In this document: positions 1-6,505 of the stretch, piece after piece
Layout of the letters: each line of letters starts with the position of its first letter
Numbering within the stretch: position 1 is the first letter of the stretch
NCBI GenBank assembly: GCA_946481065.1
Contig: CAMLMA010000096.1
Span: 1 to 6,525, forward strand
Length of the DNA: 6,525 bases
DNA from: an uncultured Nitrosomonadales bacterium
GTDB taxonomy: Bacteria; Pseudomonadota; Gammaproteobacteria; Burkholderiales; Methylophilaceae
Direction of reading: 5' to 3'
Notes under the pieces: model-generated
What the model saw: only the letters and a program-made list of their open reading frames with translations
Told to the model about the DNA's origin: nothing
Databases searched by the model: none
Program-made: the position numbers and the translations under genes

Positions 1-180
1 TGGATCGCGCGTATCAACGCCGGTTCCCGCGAGTTCGGCCTGACCTACAGCCGTTTCATGAACGGTCTGAAGAAGGCTGCGATCGAAGTGGATCGCAAGG
101 TGCTGGCTGATCTGGCAGTGTTCGATAAGCCTGCTTTTGCCAAGTTCGTCGAACTGGCTAAGTCCGGCCTCGCTGCTTAA
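1..180 (+). CDS. rplT: 50S ribosomal protein L20, C-terminal part (5' end outside window)
   Basis: The first 59 complete codons plus a TAA stop encode the C-terminal half of ribosomal protein L20, which binds 23S rRNA and is needed for early assembly of the large subunit. The visible protein opens with [20 protein letters not shown] and continues through [21 protein letters not shown], which matches the L20 C-terminal globular domain as I know it from E. coli. L20 is usually about 117-119 residues, so about half is missing to the left. The reading frame enters open at base 1. In many bacteria the gene follows infC and rpmI, which would lie left of the window. A Rho-independent terminator follows 14 nt after the stop and separates it from pheS, the next gene on the same strand. 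Confidence 0.95.
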   Translation, partial: WIARINAGSREFGLTYSRFMNGLKKAAIEVDRKVLADLAVFDKPAFAKFVELAKSGLAA

Positions 181-194
181 GCAAGTATCAGTGG

Positions 195-1286
<1,092 letters not shown>

Positions 1287-1293
1287 GAACGAC

Positions 1294-3648
1294 ATGCAAT
1301 TCTCCGAACAGTGGCTACGTACCTTCGTCGATCCGGCACTCGACAGCGATGCCTTGAGTCACCTCTTGACCATGGCCGGCCTCGAGGTCGAAGAAGCGGA
1401 ACCTGTGGCCGCAGCATTCAGCCAAGTGGTCGTTGCCCAGATACTCAGTGCCGAAAAACATCCGGATGCCGACCGCCTGCAGGTCTGCAAGGTTGACGTT
1501 GGCGCTGCCGAACCGTTGCAGATCGTCTGCGGTGCGCCGAACGCGCGTGCCGGACTCAAGGCGCCTTGTGCACTGGTCGGCGCGGCATTGCCGGGATTCA
1601 ACATCAAGCAGGCCAAGGTGCGCGGCGTCGACTCCTTTGGCATGATGTGTTCACAGAAGGAGCTGGGGCTGGCGGACGAGAGCGACGGCATCCTGGAATT
1701 GCCGGCCGAAGCCTCGGTGGGACAAAGTATCCGTGAGTTCCTGGAGCTGGATGACCATGCCCTGACACTCAAGCTCACGCCGAACCGCAGTGACTGCCTG
1801 AGCCTCCTGGGCATTGCCCGGGATGTGTCGGCGCTGACCGGCGCGCCATTGTCCCTGCCCGAGATCGACGCCGTCGCAGCGACGGCAGGCGCGCAACGCA
1901 ACGTCACCGTCAAGGAATCGGAAGCCTGCCCACGCTATGCCGGACGCATGGTGACTGGCGTCGATGCCGCCGCCGCGACGCCGGCGTGGATGGTCAGGCG
2001 CCTTGAGCGCAGCGGCTTGCGCAGTATCAGTGCGATCGTCGACATCACCAACTATGTGCTGCTGGAACTCGGGCAGCCGATGCACGCCTTCGATGCGGAC
2101 AGGCTGCAAGGCAATATCGAAGTGCGCTATGCGCGCCAAGGCGAAAAGCTGGCGCTACTGAATGACCAGACGGTCGAACTCGATGCCGACATGCTGACCA
2201 TCGCAGACGACAGCGGTGCCATCGCGCTAGCGGGTATCATGGGCGGTGCTGGCACCGCCGTTTCGGATGCCACCCGCGATATCTTCCTGGAGAGTGCCTT
2301 CTTCGCGCCGGGCGTGATCGTCGGCAAGGCAAGGCGTTTGAACTTCTCTACGGATTCTTCCTACCGATTCGAACGCGGGGTCGATTTCGCCAATACCAGG
2401 ACGGCGCTAGAGCGCGCCACGGCCTTGGTCCTCGAGATATGCGGTGGCGAAGCCGGACCGGTCACCGAAGTCCTGAACGTGTTGCCGACACGCCCGCCTG
2501 TCACGTTGCGTATGTCGCGACTGGTCGCGGCATTGGGGATCACGCTCAGCGCCGAGCGGGTCGCCGGCCTGTTCGATCAGCTGCGATTCGACTATCGACA
2601 GACGGGCGATACTTTCCAGGTGACGCCGCCCAGCTATCGTTTCGATATCCGCATCGAGGAAGATCTCATCGAAGAGGTCGCCCGTTTGCATGGCTACGAG
2701 AATATCCCGGCCATCGCGCCGCATGCTGACCTGCATATGCAGCCTGATCCCGAAAGCCGGCTCAACCATGCCGTGTTGCGCGATGCATTGGCGGCGCAAG
2801 GCTACCAGGAGATCGTGAGCTATAGCTTCGTGGACGAGCGCTGGGAAAAGGAATTGCTCGGCAATCCGCATCCGATCACTCTCAAGAACCCTATTGCCAG
2901 CAATATGAGCGTCATGCGTTCTGGTCTGTGGGGCGGGTTGATCGATACTCTTGTCTATAACCTCAACCGCAAGCAGGAGCGTGTGCGCCTGTTCGAGATC
3001 GGCGCAGCCTACGCGGCGTCTGATGGCGCTTATCACGAGACCATGCGTATTTCGGGCCTCGCCTATGGCGATGCCGTACCGGAACAATGGGGAGAGACCG
3101 CGCGTGACGCTGATTTCTATGACATCAAGGCCGATGTCGACCTGCTGACGGGTCATCGTGCGCAGTATGCGGCAGCCACCCATGCAGCCTTGCATCCGGG
3201 CCAGTCGGCGCAAGTGCTGCTCGACGGCAAGCCTATCGGCTGGATCGGCAGACTGCACCCCAAGTGGCAACAGCATTACCAGCTGCCGCGCGGCACGATA
3301 TTGTTCGAACTTGATGTGACGGCATTGCTGCAACGCGAAGTGCCGCGCTATGTAGAGGTGCCGAAGTTCCCGCCGGTGCGTCGTGACCTCGCGGTCATCG
3401 TCGATGAAGATGTCTCGGTCGAGGCGCTCATGACGACGATGCGCGCCCACAAAAACACCTTGGTCAGCGAGATCGGATTGTTCGATGTCTACCGCGGAAA
3501 AGGCATCGCCGAAGGCAAAAAAAGCCTTGCTTTTCTGGTGCTTATGCAAGATACTCAAAAAACCCTGACGGATGCAGAAGCCGATGAAGTGATGGCAAAA
3601 CTGCTCGATTCCATAGTTCGCCAGCACGGCGCAGAACTACGAAAATAG
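1294..3648 (+). CDS. pheT: Phenylalanine--tRNA ligase beta subunit
   Basis: Large subunit of phenylalanyl-tRNA synthetase; it supports the alpha active site, binds tRNA-Phe and carries the editing domain that removes mischarged tyrosine. The visible order matches the full-length family: N-terminal EMAP-like tRNA-binding fold at about residues 39-150 (AEKHPDADRLQVCKVDVG, QIVCGAPN, GMMCSQKELGL), B3/B4 editing module about 205-385 (CPRYAGRMV, IVDITNYVLLELGQPMHAFD, STDSSYRFERGVD), B5 domain about 400-475 (TPPSYRFDIRIEEDLIEEVA, RLHGYENIP), an inactive class II-like core, and a C-terminal FDX-ACB anticodon-binding domain about 690-783 (PKFPPVRRDLAVIV, GKGIAEGKKSLAF). Length 784 against 795 in E. 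coli, so intact. Its AGGA ribosome binding site (1285-1288) overlaps the pheS stop codon, which suggests translational coupling. Confidence 0.98.
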   Translation: MQFSEQWLRTFVDPALDSDALSHLLTMAGLEVEEAEPVAAAFSQVVVAQILSAEKHPDADRLQVCKVDVGAAEPLQIVCGAPNARAGLKAPCALVGAALPGFNIKQAKVRGVDSFGMMCSQKELGLADESDGILELPAEASVGQSIREFLELDDHALTLKLTPNRSDCLSLLGIARDVSALTGAPLSLPEIDAVAATAGAQRNVTVKESEACPRYAGRMVTGVDAAAATPAWMVRRLERSGLRSISAIVDITNYVLLELGQPMHAFDADRLQGNIEVRYARQGEKLALLNDQTVELDADMLTIADDSGAIALAGIMGGAGTAVSDATRDIFLESAFFAPGVIVGKARRLNFSTDSSYRFERGVDFANTRTALERATALVLEICGGEAGPVTEVLNVLPTRPPVTLRMSRLVAALGITLSAERVAGLFDQLRFDYRQTGDTFQVTPPSYRFDIRIEEDLIEEVARLHGYENIPAIAPHADLHMQPDPESRLNHAVLRDALAAQGYQEIVSYSFVDERWEKELLGNPHPITLKNPIASNMSVMRSGLWGGLIDTLVYNLNRKQERVRLFEIGAAYAASDGAYHETMRISGLAYGDAVPEQWGETARDADFYDIKADVDLLTGHRAQYAAATHAALHPGQSAQVLLDGKPIGWIGRLHPKWQQHYQLPRGTILFELDVTALLQREVPRYVEVPKFPPVRRDLAVIVDEDVSVEALMTTMRAHKNTLVSEIGLFDVYRGKGIAEGKKSLAFLVLMQDTQKTLTDAEADEVMAKLLDSIVRQHGAELRK

Positions 3649-3665
3649 ATAACAACACAAGCAAA

Positions 3666-3678
3666 AATCAAATAAGTA
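3666..3678 (+). promoter_or_regulatory. Candidate IHF-binding site upstream of ihfA
   Basis: The 13 bases AATCAAATAAGTA match the E. coli IHF consensus WATCAANNNNTTR at every defined position except one (G instead of T at 3676). The site lies 15 nt before the ihfA start codon, in the A-rich 45-nt gap after pheT, and is flanked on the left by A-rich DNA as many strong IHF sites are. In E. coli ihfA is known to be negatively autoregulated by IHF. Autoregulation here is inferred; a 13-mer with one mismatch can occur by chance. Confidence 0.4.
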
Positions 3679-3693
3679 GTTTGAGAGGTTTGA

Positions 3694-3993
3694 ATGACAC
3701 TGACTAAAGCTGATTTGGCCGATTTGCTGTTTGAGCAGGTCGGTCTGAACAAGCGTGAAGCCAAAGACATGGTTGAAGCTTTTTTCGAAGAGATCCGCAC
3801 TGCGCTCGAAGTTGGCGATAGCGTCAAGCTCTCGGGTTTTGGCAATTTTGAATTGCGCCAAAAATCCGAACGTCCAGGCCGCAATCCTAAAACCGGGGAA
3901 GAGATCCCGATCACCGCACGTCGCGTCGTTACTTTCCATGCCAGCCAGAAGCTCAAAAGCAAGGTAGAAGAGGCGTATGGAGCACGCGGCTAA
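3694..3993 (+). CDS. ihfA: Integration host factor subunit alpha
   Basis: Alpha subunit of the heterodimeric DNA-bending protein IHF (partner IhfB, not in this window), which bends DNA sharply at specific sites in transcription, recombination and replication. The 99-residue product has the standard length of the family. It shows the N-terminal dimerising helices ([20 protein letters not shown]), the DNABII signature [11 protein letters not shown] at 45-55, and the DNA-intercalating beta-arm RPGRNPKTG at 60-68 with Pro65 at the position used by E. coli Ihf[11 protein letters not shown] and QKLKS in the C-terminal part are characteristic of IhfA rather than HU. The ATG has a good ribosome binding site (AGAGG, 3684-3688). 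It lies 45 nt after pheT, the arrangement known in many proteobacteria, and its last 17 bases overlap the next gene. Confidence 0.97.
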   Translation: MTLTKADLADLLFEQVGLNKREAKDMVEAFFEEIRTALEVGDSVKLSGFGNFELRQKSERPGRNPKTGEEIPITARRVVTFHASQKLKSKVEEAYGARG

Positions 3994-4378
3994 AGTCCAG
4001 TTACCGCCGATCCCGGCCAAACGCTACTTCACCATCGGTGAGGTCAGTGAGCTGTGTGGCGTCAAGCCGCATGTGCTGCGTTACTGGGAGCAGGAGTTCA
4101 CCCAGCTCAAGCCGGTCAAGCGTCGCGGTAATCGCCGCTATTACCAGCATCACGAAGTCCTGCTGATCCGTCGCATCCGCGAGTTGCTCTATGAACAAGG
4201 GTTCACCATCAGCGGTGCGCGCAACCGCCTCGACGAGCACCATGACGCGGCCTCGGTGGATACGCCCGCTGCGCCGTCGGTCGTCTCCGGCACATCACCT
4301 GCCGCCATCAATGTCGACCTCCCAGACTTGCGCCAGGAACTGCGCCAAGTACTGGCCTTGCTTAACCCCGCCGCTTGA
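3977..4378 (+). CDS. MerR-family transcriptional regulator downstream of ihfA
   Basis: A 133-residue DNA-binding protein of the MerR superfamily. The N-terminal winged helix-turn-helix is clear: [20 protein letters not shown] (residues 17-36), then WEQEF, and the wing [14 protein letters not shown] (48-61), followed by helix [20 protein letters not shown]. The rest is short: a low-complexity Ala/Ser/Pro linker (about 91-112) and a terminal amphipathic helix ([16 protein letters not shown]), probably for dimerisation. I see no metal-binding cysteine cluster or drug-binding domain, so the signal and targets are unknown. A MerR-like gene directly after ihfA is a common arrangement in gamma- and betaproteobacteria. 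The ATG lies inside ihfA in another frame, preceded by a strong purine-rich ribosome binding site (GAAGAGG, 3967-3973), so its translation is likely coupled to that of ihfA. Confidence 0.9.
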   Translation: MEHAAKVQLPPIPAKRYFTIGEVSELCGVKPHVLRYWEQEFTQLKPVKRRGNRRYYQHHEVLLIRRIRELLYEQGFTISGARNRLDEHHDAASVDTPAAPSVVSGTSPAAINVDLPDLRQELRQVLALLNPAA

Positions 4379-4402
4379 GCACTAAGCGGTTCTCTGGTTT
4401 TC
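4371..4402 (+). terminator. Possible weak terminator overlapping the MerR stop codon
   Basis: CCGCTT (4371-4376) and AAGCGG (4384-4389) form a perfect 6-bp inverted repeat around a 7-base loop, followed by the T-rich but interrupted stretch TTCTCTGGTTTT (4391-4402 with the preceding base). The position at the end of the pheST-ihfA-merR unit fits an intrinsic terminator. The broken T-tract makes it weaker than the two others in the window, and partial readthrough into the tRNA gene is possible. Confidence 0.4.
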
Positions 4403-4426
4403 CCGGTCGGGGCTTTACGCTATAAT
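4398..4426 (+). promoter_or_regulatory. Sigma-70-type promoter of tRNA-Pro
   Basis: A perfect TATAAT -10 box at 4421-4426 sits 35 nt before the mature tRNA. A poor -35 candidate (TTTTCC, 4398-4403) lies 17 bp upstream. The bases just after the -10 box (GGTCGGC) form the GC-rich discriminator typical of stable-RNA promoters under stringent (ppGpp) control. Transcription would start near 4433, giving a leader of about 29 nt. The -10 call is firm; the -35 assignment is not. Confidence 0.65.
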
Positions 4427-4433
4427 GGTCGGC

Positions 4434-4456
4434 TTGCTGCGAGTGGTATGCGGCAA
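4434..4456 (+). other. Hairpin in the tRNA-Pro 5' leader
   Basis: TTGCTGC (4434-4440) can pair with GCGGCAA (4450-4456), seven pairs including one G-U, around a 9-base loop. The stem begins about where transcription should start and ends five bases before the mature tRNA 5' end. This leader would be removed by RNase P. A compact leader helix could keep the leader from misfolding with the tRNA; this role is inferred. Confidence 0.35.
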
Positions 4457-4461
4457 CGGTT

Positions 4462-4538
4462 CGGGGTGTAGCGCAGCCTGGTAGCGTACTTGCATGGGGT
4501 GCAAGTGGTCGGAGGTTCAAATCCTCTCACCCCGACCA
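4462..4538 (+). tRNA. tRNA-Pro (anticodon GGG)
   Basis: A complete 77-nt cloverleaf decoding CCC/CCU proline codons. The acceptor stem CGGGGTG (4462-4468) pairs fully with CACCCCG (4528-4534), including the C1-G72 pair seen in bacterial tRNA-Pro. The D-arm is GCGC/GCGT with the AGCCTGGTA loop. The anticodon stem is CTTGC (4489-4493)/GCAAG (4501-4505) with loop ATGGGGT, placing GGG at 4496-4498. The T-arm is GGAGG/CCTCT with loop TTCAAAT, and discriminator A plus CCA are encoded (4535-4538). The D-loop and T-arm match E. coli tRNA-Pro(GGG) as I remember it. It has its own promoter and terminator, so it is probably a monocistronic gene. No repeat of its 3' end is visible downstream, so there is no sign of an integrated element. 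Confidence 0.97.
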
Positions 4539-4548
4539 AAGAACACAT

Positions 4549-4584
4549 AAACAAAAAAGCTGCCCTTGGCAGCTTTTTTGTTTT
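4549..4584 (+). terminator. Strong, symmetrical Rho-independent terminator after tRNA-Pro
   Basis: Bases 4549-4564 (AAACAAAAAAGCTGCC) pair perfectly with 4568-4583 (GGCAGCTTTTTTGTTT), a 16-bp stem around a 3-base loop (CTT). The GC-rich core GCTGCC/GGCAGC is followed by six T, then G and four more T. Because A-runs flank the core on the other side, it can also work on the - strand and block antisense transcription. It begins 11 nt after the encoded CCA. Confidence 0.92.
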
Positions 4585-4699
4585 CAAGGGCCTTCGGGTC
4601 CTGCTCGATGACAAGCCCGGCGATAACGTGGAAGGGATGCGTTAAACTCTGGGTTTAGCTAACGTCATTCAATCACACCGTCATCCAAGAGGTTCCGCC
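4585..4699. other. Intergenic stretch between tRNA-Pro terminator and oxidoreductase gene
   Basis: This stretch should hold the promoter of the oxidoreductase gene, since a strong terminator precedes it, but I find no good -35/-10 pair. It contains a small hairpin with a UUCG-type loop (GGGCC 4588-4592, TTCG, GGTCC 4597-4601, one G-U pair). It also holds a short inverted repeat TAAAC (4643-4647)/GTTTA (4653-4657), which could be a regulator site or chance. The only other signal is the ribosome binding site AAGAGG at 4687-4692. Confidence 0.4.
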
Positions 4700-5710
4700 A
4701 TGAGTCAGAAATTACGCTGGGGTATCCTGGGCGCGGCACGCGTCAATGAGCGCTTGTTGCCAGCCATCGTCGAAGCCCCGAATGCCGAACTGGTCGCCAT
4801 TGCCAGTCGCCGTCCAGGCGCTGCGGCCGAGACTTTACAGAAATATGCGCCCAAGGCTACCGGTGTCGTGGTGCACGAATCGCTAGAGGCGCTACTTGCC
4901 GATGTCAGCGTGCAGGCCGTGTATATCCCGCTGGCCAACGAAGAGCACGGTGAGTGGACCGTGCGCGCGATCGCGGCCGGCAAGCATGTGCTGGTGGAGA
5001 AGCCGATGGCGATCACCGTCGAGGATATCGACGCGATCGAAGCCGCCGCTGCCAGGCAGGGGGTCAAGGTCATGGAGGGATTCATGTACCGCTTCCACCC
5101 GCAACATCAGCGCGTACGGGAGATCGTCAGTTCGGGCCTGATCGGCGAGGTGCGATCGGCCAAGGCCAGCTATTCCTTCATGATGCGGCCAGCCCGGCTC
5201 TACCGCTTGTCACGTGACCCTAACCATGGGGGCGGCGCGATGTGGGATGTCGGACCCTATGCCGTGCATTCCCTGCGACATTGCTTCGACACAGCGCCAG
5301 TCAGCGTCATGGCCATGGCCAAATATGTGGAGAGTGGTGCGGATATCGCCACCAGCGGCATCATCGACTTTGGTCATGGCAAATATGGCCATTTCGATAT
5401 CAGTTTCGAATGCAGTCGCCAGTCGGAGTACACCATCATCGGGACCAAGGGCAGCGTCAAGTGCCACACCGTCTGGCAATTGCCGGGCACCAACGACGTG
5501 CCGGTGATCAGTTGGTGGTCGGACGATGGCCGCAGTGCGGTCGAGACCTATCCGGCAGCCAATCACTTCAATCTCGAGATCGCACATTTCAGTGATTGCG
5601 TGCTCAATGACCTTCCGCCAGCGCTGAGCCTGCAGGACGCTCGGCTCAATTGCGCGACCATTCAGGCCTTGCTGACATCTGCCGCCACTGGCAAGACCGT
5701 CAAGCTGTAA
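4700..5710 (+). CDS. Gfo/Idh/MocA-family NAD(P)-dependent oxidoreductase
   Basis: A 336-residue cytoplasmic dehydrogenase of the Gfo/Idh/MocA family, full length for the family (about 330-350). The N-terminal Rossmann fold shows LRWGILGAARV (residues 5-15), a variant of the usual GxGxxG/A nucleotide-binding loop, and ELVAIASRRP after beta-2. The family motif EKPMA at 100-104 supplies Lys101, the usual catalytic/cofactor-contacting lysine. VMEGFMYRFHPQ (124-135) and GGGAMWDVGPYAVH (177-190) resemble the dihydrodiol dehydrogenase/D-xylose dehydrogenase-like branch. The C-terminal half is the alpha/beta substrate domain. There is no signal peptide, so the periplasmic glucose-fructose oxidoreductase type is unlikely. 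Substrate cannot be told from sequence; a sugar or cyclitol derivative is most plausible. The start ATG has a good AAGAGG ribosome binding site (4687-4692). No related pathway gene lies beside it, and it converges on the nuclease gene with a 2-bp gap. Confidence 0.92.
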   Translation: MSQKLRWGILGAARVNERLLPAIVEAPNAELVAIASRRPGAAAETLQKYAPKATGVVVHESLEALLADVSVQAVYIPLANEEHGEWTVRAIAAGKHVLVEKPMAITVEDIDAIEAAAARQGVKVMEGFMYRFHPQHQRVREIVSSGLIGEVRSAKASYSFMMRPARLYRLSRDPNHGGGAMWDVGPYAVHSLRHCFDTAPVSVMAMAKYVESGADIATSGIIDFGHGKYGHFDISFECSRQSEYTIIGTKGSVKCHTVWQLPGTNDVPVISWWSDDGRSAVETYPAANHFNLEIAHFSDCVLNDLPPALSLQDARLNCATIQALLTSAATGKTVKL

Positions 5711-5712
5711 AG

Positions 5713-6213
5713 TCAGTGATGGCGATGCATGCGCCGATATCGCCAGGGCGGGATCGGTGCTGCATCCTGCCACAAACCGAGACGCGCCTGTCGTGCATCG
5801 ATCTCGGCCTGCGCATAGGCCGTGCGATCTGAAGGGCTTTGCTCGCTCTGGTAATGTCGGTAGTGCCAGGCGTAGCCGGCCTCGATCTGCCGTAGATTGA
5901 CGTCCTCTCCTTGCAACAGCACCTTGCCCACCGTGCGCCCGTAGGGGTCTGTTGTGTTCCAGACGACCAGTACGCGCTGGCCGAAGACCATCTGCGACAA
6001 CGATCGCTTGGCGGCTTGGCCATGCGGTTGGGAGCGTTCAGGCGCATCGATGCCGCCCAGGCGGATCTGATGCTGGGCAAACGCATCATCCAACACCACG
6101 ATACTATCGCCGTCCTTGACGGCGACCACCTTGCCGCCGAGTTCCGCTGCGGACGCCGAAAACGCGATCGCCAGCGCGAGGCTGGCGATCGTGATGCTAG
6201 CAGGATTCAACAC
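5713..6213 (-). CDS. Exported staphylococcal-nuclease-like (thermonuclease family) protein
   Basis: A 166-residue secreted or periplasmic Ca2+-dependent-type nuclease with an SNase fold. Residues 1-22 form a hydrophobic signal sequence (LALAIAFSASA) with a probable cleavage after ASA. The SNase core follows: VKDGDSIVVL (32-41), IRLGGIDAPE (50-59), TDPYGRTVGKV (88-98), AGYAWHYRHY (112-121). Residues aligning with S. aureus nuclease catalytic positions are kept: Asp36 (Asp21), Arg51 (Arg35), Asp56 (Asp40), Glu59 (Glu43), Arg93 (Arg87); Thr41 is Ala57, as in many bacterial homologues. The C-terminus is basic (WRYRRMHRHH). The start is doubtful: an in-frame stop lies at 6223-6225 and no ATG precedes the signal sequence, so GTG (6213) or TTG (6210) must serve. 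No ribosome binding site is visible and the signal peptide has no N-terminal positive charge. It follows the HU gene by 19 nt and is probably co-transcribed. Confidence 0.88.
   Translation of the reverse strand: MLNPASITIASLALAIAFSASAAELGGKVVAVKDGDSIVVLDDAFAQHQIRLGGIDAPERSQPHGQAAKRSLSQMVFGQRVLVVWNTTDPYGRTVGKVLLQGEDVNLRQIEAGYAWHYRHYQSEQSPSDRTAYAQAEIDARQARLGLWQDAAPIPPWRYRRMHRHH
6165..6191 (-). other. Strong hairpin over the nuclease signal-peptide codons
   Basis: CGATCGCCAGC (6165-6175) and GCTGGCGATCG (6181-6191) are perfect 11-bp inverted repeats around a 5-base loop. In the - strand mRNA this forms a GC-rich stem about 22-48 nt after the GTG start. It codes for the signal-peptide core, where repetitive Ala/Ile/Leu codons can generate such symmetry. 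Its closeness to a start without a visible ribosome binding site makes an effect on translation initiation plausible. Confidence 0.55.
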
Positions 6214-6232
6214 TAGCCGAATTTAGACGCGA

Positions 6233-6505
6233 TCAGTTCACTGCGTCCTTCAGTGCCTTGCCGGCGGTGAAGCCCGCTGCCTTGCGTGCAGCGATCTTGA
6301 TTTCCTTGCCGGTTTGAGGGTTGCGGCCGGTACGTGCGGCGCGCTGCGTGACCTTGAATGTACCGAAACCGATCAAGCTGACTGGCTCACCTTTCTTCAG
6401 GGAGTGGGTGATGCTGTCAACGATAGCGTTCAGCGCCTTGGCTGCATCTGCCTTGCTCAGTTCTGCGCTAGCTGCGATCTGGTCGATGAGTTCTTGCTTG
6501 TTCAT
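6233..6505 (-). CDS. hupB: DNA-binding protein HU (beta-type)
   Basis: A 90-residue nucleoid protein of the HU family, which binds and bends DNA without strong sequence specificity. It is exactly the usual HU length and reads close to E. coli HU-beta: [20 protein letters not shown] at the N-terminus, the DNABII signature [20 protein letters not shown] (45-64) with the intercalating Pro63 of the beta-arm, then [15 protein letters not shown] and the C-terminal [10 protein letters not shown]. The [12 protein letters not shown] arm and free -DAVN end separate it from IhfA and IhfB. The beta label is by similarity; many betaproteobacteria have several HU copies. On the - strand the start has an AGGA ribosome binding site (complement of 6515-6518) nine bases upstream. 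The promoter lies beyond the right edge. The nuclease gene follows after 19 nt with no terminator between. Confidence 0.95.
   Translation of the reverse strand: MNKQELIDQIAASAELSKADAAKALNAIVDSITHSLKKGEPVSLIGFGTFKVTQRAARTGRNPQTGKEIKIAARKAAGFTAGKALKDAVN

Noticed and set aside
3516..3523. Programmed frameshift site in the A7 run of pheT
   Set aside because: The frame phasing gives C AAA AAA rather than a canonical A AAA AAG heptamer, and both flanking parts are needed for one conserved FDX-ACB domain in a single frame.
2407..3627. A 406-codon open frame on the - strand of pheT
   Set aside because: It lies wholly antisense to the clearly coding pheT, shows no recognisable domain, and long antisense frames are common in GC-rich coding DNA.
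4462..4538. tRNA-Pro as an integration site of a mobile element
   Set aside because: No direct repeat of the tRNA 3' end and no integrase or phage-like gene lies downstream in the window.
4420..4614. A 64-codon - strand reading frame with GVRGFEPPTTCTPCK-like sequence
   Set aside because: It is the reverse strand of the tRNA-Pro gene and its terminator. Peptides of this kind are a familiar false gene call over tRNAs.
5210..5773. A 187-codon - strand frame across the oxidoreductase gene end
   Set aside because: It overlaps both the oxidoreductase and the nuclease coding regions and has no recognisable motif; it is a shadow frame.
6164..6171. GCGATCGC octamer as a HIP1-type repeat
   Set aside because: It is seen only sporadically here (also near 4967) and the proteins are betaproteobacterial rather than cyanobacterial; chance in GC-rich sequence is enough.
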